Part shown: positions 55,225 through 62,498 of the stretch, piece by piece
Layout: every line of letters begins with the position of its first letter
Numbering within the stretch: position 1 is the first letter of the stretch
Assembly: GCF_003992675.1 (NCBI RefSeq)
Contig: NZ_RZMZ01000014.1
Span: 31,113-95,112, forward strand
Source of the DNA: Flagellimonas marinaquae
Lineage (GTDB): Bacteria > Bacteroidota > Bacteroidia > Flavobacteriales > Flavobacteriaceae
DNA length: 64,000 nucleotides
Reading direction: 5' to 3'
Program-made: the position numbers and the translations under genes
Notes under the pieces: model-generated
Told to the model about the DNA's origin: nothing
The model's database searches: none
The model's input: the letters and a program-made list of their open reading frames with translations, nothing else

Positions 55225-56487
55225 ATGGACCAACTACCCTTTACCCAAGACACTATTATCTTTGGGCTGCTTTGCCTCTGTTTAGGCTTTGTATTTTATA
55301 CTTCATCCATCAAAACAGGCTTTTGGAGCAAATTTTATAGCGTGGTTCCCACGGTACTCATGTGCTATCTGTTGCCAGCCATTTTAGCCAGTGTGGGAAT
55401 CATAGACGAATCGTCTTCCAATACCTATTATGTAGCCAGTAGATATCTGCTGCCCGCTGCTTTGATTTTGATGACGCTCAGTATAGACCTGAAGGCCATC
55501 CTCAATTTGGGGTCAAAAGCTTTGGTCATGTTTTTAACCGGTACCGTCGGTATCGTAATTGGCGGACCCATCGCTATTTTGATCGTATCGATATTTTCCC
55601 CAGAAACGGTCGGTGGTGTTGGCCCAGATGCCGTTTGGAGAGGTTTGGCCACTATTGCAGGGAGCTGGATTGGTGGAGGTGCCAACCAAGCAGCGATGTT
55701 GGAAGTCTTTAAATACAATCAAGAAAGTTATGGGGGCATGGTCCTCATAGATATCGTGGTCGCCAACCTTTGGTTGGCCATTATTCTTTTGGGCGTTGGC
55801 AAAACTGATAAAATTGATCGTTGGCTCAAAGCGGACACCTCTTCCATTGAAGAACTAAAGGTAAAAGTATCAACCTACACCGAAAAAATAGCGCGGGTAA
55901 CCACGCTGAGAGATTTGATGATGTTATTGTTCTTCGCCTTCGTGGGAGTTGGCATATCCCATTTGGCAGGGCATCACTTTGCCAATTTCCTGCAGAACAA
56001 TTTTGAGGTGGTCCGAAATCCACAGAAAGTCCTGTCCTCTTTAGGTTCGGATTTCCTTTGGATGGTGGTTTTTGCCACAGTCATTGGTATTGGACTTTCC
56101 TTTACAAAGGCCAAAAATTATGAAGGTGCAGGGGCGAGCAAAGTTGGGGGCATGTTCATTTATATTTTGGTAGCGACCATAGGCATGAAAATGGACTTGG
56201 GCAGGGTATTGGACAACCCTGGACTTATTGCCATCGGACTGATTTGGATCACCATTCATGCAGGACTACTGATTTTGATGGCAAAACTGATAAAGGCACC
56301 CTTCTTTTTCTTGGCTGTGGGCAGTCAGGCCAATGTGGGTGGAGCGGCATCGGCACCCGTTGTCGCAGCGGAATTTCACCCTTCGTTGACTTCCGTAGGA
56401 ATACTATTGGCCGTTTTTGGCTATGTGGTAGGAACGGCCGGAGCCTATTTGTGCGCTTTGTTGATGGAAGTCGCCTCCAATGTTTAA
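55225..56487 (+). CDS. DUF819 family membrane protein (YjcL-like)
   Basis: A 420-residue integral membrane protein with about 11 helices and two inverted halves: GTVGIVIGGPIAILIVSIF and GGMFIYILVATIGMKMDLG. Signature motifs of DUF819 are SWIGGGANQAAM (about 151-162) and the matching ANVGGAASAPVVAAEFHPSL near the C-terminus (about 370-389), both in broken helices. This resembles the fold of bile-acid/auxin-type transporters, so solute export or import is likely, but the substrate is unknown. It lies 90 nt after DUF5916 and precedes a DUF4369 lipoprotein by 44 nt. Confidence 0.88.
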   Translation: MDQLPFTQDTIIFGLLCLCLGFVFYTSSIKTGFWSKFYSVVPTVLMCYLLPAILASVGIIDESSSNTYYVASRYLLPAALILMTLSIDLKAILNLGSKALVMFLTGTVGIVIGGPIAILIVSIFSPETVGGVGPDAVWRGLATIAGSWIGGGANQAAMLEVFKYNQESYGGMVLIDIVVANLWLAIILLGVGKTDKIDRWLKADTSSIEELKVKVSTYTEKIARVTTLRDLMMLLFFAFVGVGISHLAGHHFANFLQNNFEVVRNPQKVLSSLGSDFLWMVVFATVIGIGLSFTKAKNYEGAGASKVGGMFIYILVATIGMKMDLGRVLDNPGLIAIGLIWITIHAGLLILMAKLIKAPFFFLAVGSQANVGGAASAPVVAAEFHPSLTSVGILLAVFGYVVGTAGAYLCALLMEVASNV

Positions 56488-56531
56488 TATTTTGAGAAGA
56501 ATGTGCATCTTTGCCCAGCAAAAATTTTAAG

Positions 56532-57230
56532 ATGAAGCGGATATTGTTTGTAATACTGATTGGAATCGCTGTGCTTGCCTGTGAAAAAAGTACGAAAAAC
56601 ACCATGAACCTTAGTGGTACTATTAAAGGGCTGAAAAAAGGGACGCTCTATTTGCAGCAGTTTAAGGACTCTACCTTGGTAGTGTTGGATTCTTTGCAAA
56701 TCCAAGGGGATGGAAATTTCAGTTTTATACAAGAAGTGGAAGAGCCAGAAATTTTTTATTTATATCTGAAAAAAGAGGACAACAACGACATCAACGACCG
56801 TATTACCTTCTTTGGTGAGACAGGGAATATTGTCATCAATACCGCATGGAACACTTTTGATACCAATGCTGAGATTTCAGGGTCAAAATCACATAAAAAG
56901 TTAGAAGAATTCTATCAAATGGCTTCCAAATTCAACATAAGGGAGCTTGGCCTCATTCAACAAGGGTCTGCCCCAGAACTTCAAGAAGATTCCATTGCTT
57001 TGGATTCCATTCAGCGTTTGATCAATCAAAACACTATTGGCCGCTATCGTTACGCCCTTAATTTTGGGCTTAGCAATCCTAATTCCTATGCCACCCCATA
57101 TATTATGATGACAGAGGCAAAGGAAGCAAATCCGAAATACTTGGATTCTATTTACAACAGCCTAGCTCCAGAAGTGGCATCATCGAAATACGGAAAAGAG
57201 TTTAAAGCTTTCTTGGACCAGGCCAATTAA
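56532..57230 (+). CDS. DUF4369 domain lipoprotein
   Basis: A 232-residue lipoprotein. The ATG at 56532 (MKRILFVILIGIAVLAC) places the lipobox Cys at residue 17; a TTG 21 nt upstream is in frame but not needed. The DUF4369 domain follows (MNLSGTIKGLKKGTLYLQQF through NIVINTAWNTFDTNAEIS). In larger relatives DUF4369 precedes a thioredoxin/AhpC domain, but here the protein ends without one: the final about 90 residues are helical and lack CxxC. A possible accessory to envelope redox or stress proteins. Its last 4 bases overlap the convergent gene. Confidence 0.85.
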   Translation: MKRILFVILIGIAVLACEKSTKNTMNLSGTIKGLKKGTLYLQQFKDSTLVVLDSLQIQGDGNFSFIQEVEEPEIFYLYLKKEDNNDINDRITFFGETGNIVINTAWNTFDTNAEISGSKSHKKLEEFYQMASKFNIRELGLIQQGSAPELQEDSIALDSIQRLINQNTIGRYRYALNFGLSNPNSYATPYIMMTEAKEANPKYLDSIYNSLAPEVASSKYGKEFKAFLDQAN

Positions 57231-57499
57231 GCTTCCAAACTGTTGAGCCGTTCCACAAGCTTGGTGGCCTTCTCTTCTAGTTCGTTACGGATGGACTTGA
57301 AGTGTGCTCTGGTGTCATCTACCTTTTTCTGGTTGATTTTATCCATAAGGTTATCGTAGACCTCAATGGCTTCATCAATGATTACGGTCCCTTCTTCGGA
57401 TTCTTTGTTGCCGGAACCGGCTTCCCAGATATAAACTGCTTCAATGATGTCTCCCAATACATAATTGACATCCTTTTTTAAGTCACGGATACTTGGCAT
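57227..57499 (-). CDS. Small acidic helical protein, conserved hypothetical
   Basis: A 90-residue, charged, fully helical protein without signal peptide (SIRDLKKDVNYVLGDIIEAV at the N-terminus, ELEEKATKLVERLNSLEA at the C-terminus). The heptad-like pattern suggests a coiled-coil dimer. I recognise no named domain. It is separated from manA by 28 nt on the same strand and could be its last co-transcribed gene. Confidence 0.7.
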   Translation of the reverse strand: MPSIRDLKKDVNYVLGDIIEAVYIWEAGSGNKESEEGTVIIDEAIEVYDNLMDKINQKKVDDTRAHFKSIRNELEEKATKLVERLNSLEA

Positions 57500-57527
57500 A
57501 ACACTGTGGTTTTGATTAAAGATACTA

Positions 57528-58496
57528 TTAAATGGTAACTTCTAAAAGTTTGGCGTGCTGGGTGTCGATTTCTACATGATGACTGGCAGCAGCCAGAAGA
57601 ACAGTCTCGCCTCTTTTTATGGAAGTGCTCCCCTGATTATTTTTTATGGTCGCTTCACCTCCTACGCACATATAAATGGTAAATGAGTCCCTTTGGGTCA
57701 AATCTTGTTTCATGGGTTTGCTCAACTCCATAAAATTCGTTTTAAAATAAGGGCAATCGACCATGCTATTAACTTTGTCCCCTTCTTTGGAATAGTTCAC
57801 ACGGAAATCGTCCTTTTTTTCGTAATCGATGGCATCTACGGCCAAACTGGTATGTAGTTCCCTTAAATTACCATCTTTGTCCCTTCGGTTGAAATCGAAA
57901 ACTCTATAGGTAATATCTGAAGTCTGCTGGATTTCGGCCAATAGCACGCCTGCACCAATAGCATGAATCTTTCCCGTGTTGATAAAGAAGGTATCCCCTT
58001 CTTTAACCTCTTCATAGTTCATCAAATCGGTCAAGGTGCCCTCTTCAAGACTTTTCACATATTCTTCTTTCTCTACATCCTTATTGAATCCTACAATGAG
58101 TTTGGCACCTGGGTCGGCATCCATAATATACCACATCTCTGTTTTCCCGAAGGAATTGTGCCTGCTCTTCGCCAGTTCGTCGTTGGGGTGCAATTGGATG
58201 GAAAGGTCTTGTTTGGCATCAATAAACTTGATGAGAATGGGGAAATCGTTCCCAAAACGCTGCACCACACTGTTCCCCAAAAGTGCATTGCCTTCCTCTT
58301 CCATCATACTTTGTAGTGAAGTGCCCTCCAACTCACCATTGGACACCACGGAAATATCTCCCTGCACACCTGAAAGTTCCCAGCTTTCACCGGTAATATC
58401 GCTTTCAATCGGTTTGTTCAGCACTTCTTTTAACTTGGTTCCTCCCCATAGGCGTTCTTTGAGGATAGGTTTAAATTTTAAGGGGTACAGATTCAT
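57528..58496 (-). CDS. manA: Mannose-6-phosphate isomerase, class I-type cupin
   Basis: Converts mannose-6-phosphate to fructose-6-phosphate and supplies GDP-sugar pathways. The 322-residue protein is of the short bacterial type (as in Bacillus ManA). The start PLKFKPILKERLWGGTKLKE, zinc-ligand region LSIQLHPNDELAKSRHNSFG, KTEMWYIMDADPGA and FINTGKIHAIGAGVLLAEIQ are all present. It begins 1 nt before the PTPS gene ends, so idi, PTPS and manA form a close-packed unit, although they serve unrelated pathways. Confidence 0.95.
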   Translation of the reverse strand: MNLYPLKFKPILKERLWGGTKLKEVLNKPIESDITGESWELSGVQGDISVVSNGELEGTSLQSMMEEEGNALLGNSVVQRFGNDFPILIKFIDAKQDLSIQLHPNDELAKSRHNSFGKTEMWYIMDADPGAKLIVGFNKDVEKEEYVKSLEEGTLTDLMNYEEVKEGDTFFINTGKIHAIGAGVLLAEIQQTSDITYRVFDFNRRDKDGNLRELHTSLAVDAIDYEKKDDFRVNYSKEGDKVNSMVDCPYFKTNFMELSKPMKQDLTQRDSFTIYMCVGGEATIKNNQGSTSIKRGETVLLAAASHHVEIDTQHAKLLEVTI

Positions 58497-58497
58497 T

Positions 58498-58905
58498 TTA
58501 TCCGGTATAGGTCACAAAATTTCGAGGGGTTTCGTAGAGCACTACTTCCAATTCCCTTTCAGCATCGATATGGGGCCTGAGCTTATTCCAAATGACCACG
58601 GCTATGTTTTCTGCCGTAGGATTCAAATTCTGGAATTCGGGTACGTCCAAATTCAGATTCTTATGATCAAAAGGGTCCAACACCTGTTCCTTGATAAGAT
58701 CCTTGAGCACCTTGAGGTCGATCACAAATCCAGTTTCTGGATCAATCTCCCCAGTTACGCTCACAATCAAATCGTAGTTATGGCCATGAAACCTAGGATT
58801 GTTGCATTTGCCAAAAACGGCATTGTTCTTCTCTTCGTCCCAATCCGGCCTGAACAATCGGTGCGCTGCGTTGAATGTTGCCTTCCTACTTGCCTTTACT
58901 TTCAT
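58498..58905 (-). CDS. 6-pyruvoyl-tetrahydropterin synthase/QueD family protein
   Basis: A 135-residue zinc enzyme of the tunnelling-fold family. Zinc ligands are His in TFNAAHRL (about 17) and the HGHNY pair. The catalytic Cys is spaced C-x5-H-G-H (KCNNPRFHGHNY), as in eukaryotic-type PTPS, whereas E. coli QueD has C-x3-H-G-H. The product may therefore be 6-pyruvoyl-tetrahydropterin (a BH4 route) or the queuosine precursor. It overlaps idi by 4 nt upstream and abuts manA downstream. Confidence 0.9.
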   Translation of the reverse strand: MKVKASRKATFNAAHRLFRPDWDEEKNNAVFGKCNNPRFHGHNYDLIVSVTGEIDPETGFVIDLKVLKDLIKEQVLDPFDHKNLNLDVPEFQNLNPTAENIAVVIWNKLRPHIDAERELEVVLYETPRNFVTYTG

Positions 58906-59435
58906 TGTACAGGAGTGTTTTCCATTAGGTGATCGTAGAAACGTTCAAAAATAATCTTGAACCATGCTGTATATTCTTGAGGATTTTGGTCCATATCCTT
59001 TTTAATATCTTCTGGATACATCCATTTCCAATCTTCCACCTCATCTGGATTGATGTGGGGCTCATCCTCATAATATCCTATCATAACATGATCAAATTCA
59101 TGTTCGGTGAGGCCATTGTCAAAAGGGGCCTTGTATACAAAGTGAAACAACTCCTTGAGTTCCGTGGTAAAGCCCATTTCTTCCATAAGCCTGCGCTTAC
59201 CTGCCTCTACATTGCTCTCCCCTTCCCTTTGGTGACTACAGCAGGTGTTGGTCCATAACAAAGGGGAGTGGTATTTGTCCTTGGCCCTCTGTTGTAGCAT
59301 GGTTTCACCCTTTGCATTCATCACAAAAACAGAAAATGCCCTATGGAGCAGTGCTTTTTCGTGTGCTTCCATTTTGGGCATTAAGCCAATGGGTTCGTCA
59401 TGTTCATTCACCAATATTACTTTTTCCTCTTTCAT
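58902..59435 (-). CDS. idi: Isopentenyl-diphosphate delta-isomerase, type 1
   Basis: Interconverts IPP and DMAPP, the building blocks for quinones, undecaprenol and carotenoids. The 177-residue Nudix-fold enzyme has the catalytic Cys in WTNTCCSHQREGE (about 64-76) and the catalytic Glu in the EFDHVMIGYYEDEPHINPDEV stretch (about 115-135). Type 1 (metal-dependent) is clear. It lies far from the crt cluster (about 50 kb) but must feed it. The stop overlaps the PTPS start by 4 nt. Confidence 0.95.
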   Translation of the reverse strand: MKEEKVILVNEHDEPIGLMPKMEAHEKALLHRAFSVFVMNAKGETMLQQRAKDKYHSPLLWTNTCCSHQREGESNVEAGKRRLMEEMGFTTELKELFHFVYKAPFDNGLTEHEFDHVMIGYYEDEPHINPDEVEDWKWMYPEDIKKDMDQNPQEYTAWFKIIFERFYDHLMENTPVQ

Positions 59436-59492
59436 ACGGTAAAAATATGACCTTTGAGGTAAAATAATAGGGTAAAGGCTTGTAAATTCTTC

Positions 59493-60446
59493 CTAAAAGA
59501 AGCGTGGTGATTTTAGGTTCCCGATATTTCTGATGAAATCGTACCTGAGGATAATCTCAAAGGAACCATCATTAAAGGTAGCAGCACCAAGCTCGGTGAT
59601 TTCACGATCGTAGGCCAAGCCCACCATAAACTGGTCGGATAGCATAAAACCAAAAAGACCACTAAAGGCTGCATCCCATCGATAGGCAACCCCCGCTACG
59701 AATTTTTCATTGAACATAAAGTTTGCGGAAAGATCCAACTGCAATGGTGCCCCTTGAACGGCTTTGGTCAAAAGTGCCGGTTTAAACTTTAACATAGGAT
59801 TCAGGTCCCAAACATATCCCGTAATCAAATATAGGGTCATCTGCTCTTTGGCCGTGGAGATGGATGATGTATCAAAATGTGTGGTTTCCAGTATCCTTGG
59901 GGCTGATAAACCTGCATAAAATCTATCGGTATGATAGTACACCCCTGCTCCAATGTTCGGAGAAAATTTATTCTGAATATCCTGCTGTGACTGCAATTGG
60001 GGGTCTATTTCAAACTCATCGAGCTCGGAGAAGCGAATATCCAACATATGGGCACTGGCCTTAAGGCCAAAACTCAACCTTCCTTCCCAAGAGGTTTGAA
60101 TGGTATAGGAAAAATCAACATCAAAATAAGTCTCTGAAGTGGGTCCGATCTTATCATTTACGATGGAGAGCCCAAGACCTACACCACGATACCCTACTGG
60201 GGTGTGGAGGTTCAATGTTTGGGTCTCTGGAGCACCGTCAAGTCCCAACCATTGGTTGCGATAAAGGGCGGCAATGCTCAAATGTCCGCGCGAACCTGCA
60301 TAGGCCGGATTGACACTTACGGTGTTGTACATATATTGGGTGTACTGTGCATCCTGCTGCGCCTGTACGTTTACCGCTCCCAAAAATAGAAGGGCAATCA
60401 GCCATTGGATGTGTATTTTAATTCGCTTTTTTCTCACAGTAACCAT
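59493..60446 (-). CDS. PorP/SprF-family type IX secretion membrane protein
   Basis: A 317-residue outer-membrane beta-barrel protein of the PorP/SprF family, which links secreted surface proteins to the type IX machinery. The signal peptide covers about residues 10-28 (WLIALLFLGAVNVQAQ), followed by the signature AQYTQYMYNTVSVNPAYAGS and many amphipathic strands, ending NIGNLKSPRFF. It starts 1 nt after the stop of the gene for a protein carrying the gliding-motility C-terminal domain, the usual SprF-partner arrangement. A dedicated export or anchoring role for the two upstream products is likely. Confidence 0.93.
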   Translation of the reverse strand: MVTVRKKRIKIHIQWLIALLFLGAVNVQAQQDAQYTQYMYNTVSVNPAYAGSRGHLSIAALYRNQWLGLDGAPETQTLNLHTPVGYRGVGLGLSIVNDKIGPTSETYFDVDFSYTIQTSWEGRLSFGLKASAHMLDIRFSELDEFEIDPQLQSQQDIQNKFSPNIGAGVYYHTDRFYAGLSAPRILETTHFDTSSISTAKEQMTLYLITGYVWDLNPMLKFKPALLTKAVQGAPLQLDLSANFMFNEKFVAGVAYRWDAAFSGLFGFMLSDQFMVGLAYDREITELGAATFNDGSFEIILRYDFIRNIGNLKSPRFF

Positions 60447-60447
60447 C

Positions 60448-62496
60448 TTATCTATTTATGTATATATAGCCCGTTAGCTGTTTCATATTTCCACTTGTTT
60501 CTTGATAATCGATAACATAGAAGTAGGTACCTACAGGCAATTTATTGTCTTTATCCACGGTCACCCTTCCTTGGGATGTCCCATCGAATACATTTCCGCT
60601 GGAAGCGTAGGCCTTGGTCTGGTAGACCATTACACCCCATCTGTTATATATTCTTACCGTGTTGTTCGGATAGTTTTCAAGTCCACGGATCTCCAAGGTA
60701 TCGTGTACGCCGTCGCCATTAGGTGTAATAACATTAATGACATCAACTACTTCTTCATCAACGGTGGCCTCACCCAAATCGGGGTCTAGATAATTAGGGA
60801 TACCGTCCTCGTTGGAATCGTCATTGGCATAATTGCCATCTCCGTTCATATCCTCATCAATGGTCTCAATACCGTCATCGTCGTCGTCAGAATCCCTAAA
60901 GTCTGGAATGCCATCTCCATCATTATCGGGCAACGCTGTAGTTGGGTCGTCCATCTCGTCATTGATATCGATATCAATCATGGTTTCACCTTCGTATCCA
61001 TCGTCCAAACCATCATTATCCTTATCGGAACCGATCAAGGTTACCTCTGGTACTCCATTATGGTCTAAATCGTGTCCTTCAATAGCATCCGGCACATTGT
61101 CATTATCACTGTCTTCATCCACATAATCTGGAATACCGTCATTATCGGAATCCAATGGAATCAGTCCAAGATTGCCGTCGGCTTCATAAGCATCATCCAG
61201 GCCATTTGTGTTGGCATCTGCCATGCTGGGCGCAAGATATCCCAGGGCAGGCTGTGCCTCAATATTGTCAGGAATTCCATCATTATCACTATCGATATCG
61301 AGGTAATCTGGAATTCCATCCCCATCGGTGTCCGTTGGGTTGGTTGATGGATCATCATCGCTGTCCGCATTCAAATCCTCGAAGACGTCCACGATGCCAT
61401 CGTTATCACTATCGATATCGACGCCAAGGTCATTGACGATGACAGTTACTGTTGCGGTATCACAATTTCCGTCATCATCACAAACAGTATACGTAAAGGA
61501 GTCTGTACCGGTAAATGCGGGGTTCGGCACATATATGATATCGTCATCGGAAGGATCATTGGCTGTTCCATTGTCGTTTAGCACAACTGTTCCGTTTGAT
61601 GGGTTGGTCACTGTAATCGTTCCTAGGGTTGGTATATCATTGTCATTTGCTCTCCAAGATATCGTGGCATTGACACCGATATCCGTGGAAACCGAATCAT
61701 CCAAGGTATCCACAATGGGCACCACATCAATGGTCACGGTCGCGGTGCTGCAATCCCCGAAGGAATTACAAATGGTATAATCAAAACTATCACTACCATT
61801 ATAATCGGGATTTGGGGTGTATGTGACCACATCATCGGAAGGGTCGTTAGCTGTACCGTTGTCATCAATACTCACCGCTCCGTTCGCCGGGTCAGTGGTT
61901 GTTAGCACTCCGGTTGTAGGTATGTCGGTATCATTGTCGAAAATGGGTACAATGACCGAAATGTCCTCGTTGACAGCAATCAGGTCATCCGACAGATTAG
62001 CGGCTTGACTCATACACACCACCGTAAATCTGGGAAGTGCCGTGCTGTTCCCTACTTTGGTTATTGTGGCCACATATCGCATCACGGTCTGTGTGCTGGT
62101 GACCGTGGGTCTAGATTGATCACCTGTCAAAGCAGGACTCCAGCTTACGGTAGCTCCCGAAGGGACACTGGCCGAAATATCCAAGGTCACCTGATTATTG
62201 GGTGCCTCACAGTCGGTCAAAATAAAATACCCCGTTGCATTGGAGCCACAAAGCGTACCGTCGTAAGTGGCAAAATAGATGCCGGGTTGGGTCGCTTCGT
62301 AGAATGAATTGGTACCAAGAACTGTTGAGGTATCCGATGCTTCATACCAACGGTAATTGGTTTCATCTTCAGTATTGGGCGCCTGCAACAAAAATTGGGC
62401 GCTGGCAAGGTTCATTCCCAAGAAGAAAATGAATAGTCCAATGAATAAAGACTTATATGAGGTGTCGGATTTCAAAATAGATTTGTCTTTAGTCAT
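60448..62496 (-). CDS. T9SS type B-sorted surface protein with thrombospondin-3 repeats
   Basis: A 682-residue exported protein. The signal peptide is at about 14-33 (LFIGLFIFFLGMNLASA). Residues about 35-165 are beta-rich with paired cysteines. Two Ig-like/cadherin-like repeats lie at about 165-255 and 260-355, sharing the element DNGTANDPSDD and ending in TCDDDGNCDTAT-like strands. Calcium-binding TSP3 repeats span about 360-580 (DSDNDGIPDYVDEDSDND). The final about 95 residues are the gliding-motility-associated C-terminal domain (INVITPNGDGVHDTLEIRGL; NNTVRIYNRWG; LPVGTYFYVIDY), the type B sorting signal. It sits 2 nt from the upstream repeat protein and 1 nt from porP. Confidence 0.92.
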   Translation of the reverse strand: MTKDKSILKSDTSYKSLFIGLFIFFLGMNLASAQFLLQAPNTEDETNYRWYEASDTSTVLGTNSFYEATQPGIYFATYDGTLCGSNATGYFILTDCEAPNNQVTLDISASVPSGATVSWSPALTGDQSRPTVTSTQTVMRYVATITKVGNSTALPRFTVVCMSQAANLSDDLIAVNEDISVIVPIFDNDTDIPTTGVLTTTDPANGAVSIDDNGTANDPSDDVVTYTPNPDYNGSDSFDYTICNSFGDCSTATVTIDVVPIVDTLDDSVSTDIGVNATISWRANDNDIPTLGTITVTNPSNGTVVLNDNGTANDPSDDDIIYVPNPAFTGTDSFTYTVCDDDGNCDTATVTVIVNDLGVDIDSDNDGIVDVFEDLNADSDDDPSTNPTDTDGDGIPDYLDIDSDNDGIPDNIEAQPALGYLAPSMADANTNGLDDAYEADGNLGLIPLDSDNDGIPDYVDEDSDNDNVPDAIEGHDLDHNGVPEVTLIGSDKDNDGLDDGYEGETMIDIDINDEMDDPTTALPDNDGDGIPDFRDSDDDDDGIETIDEDMNGDGNYANDDSNEDGIPNYLDPDLGEATVDEEVVDVINVITPNGDGVHDTLEIRGLENYPNNTVRIYNRWGVMVYQTKAYASSGNVFDGTSQGRVTVDKDNKLPVGTYFYVIDYQETSGNMKQLTGYIYINR

Positions 62497-62498
62497 TA

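Noticed and set aside
61072..61400. GATATCGAT-like short repeats that might suggest a CRISPR or iteron array
   Set aside because: They are in frame with repeated D-S-D-N-D-G codons of the TSP3 domain; spacing is irregular and there are no unique spacers.
60833..61780. Several long plus-strand frames over the T9SS type B protein gene
   Set aside because: They are low-complexity antisense products of the Asp-rich TSP3 repeats (Ser/Ile-rich) and do not look like proteins.
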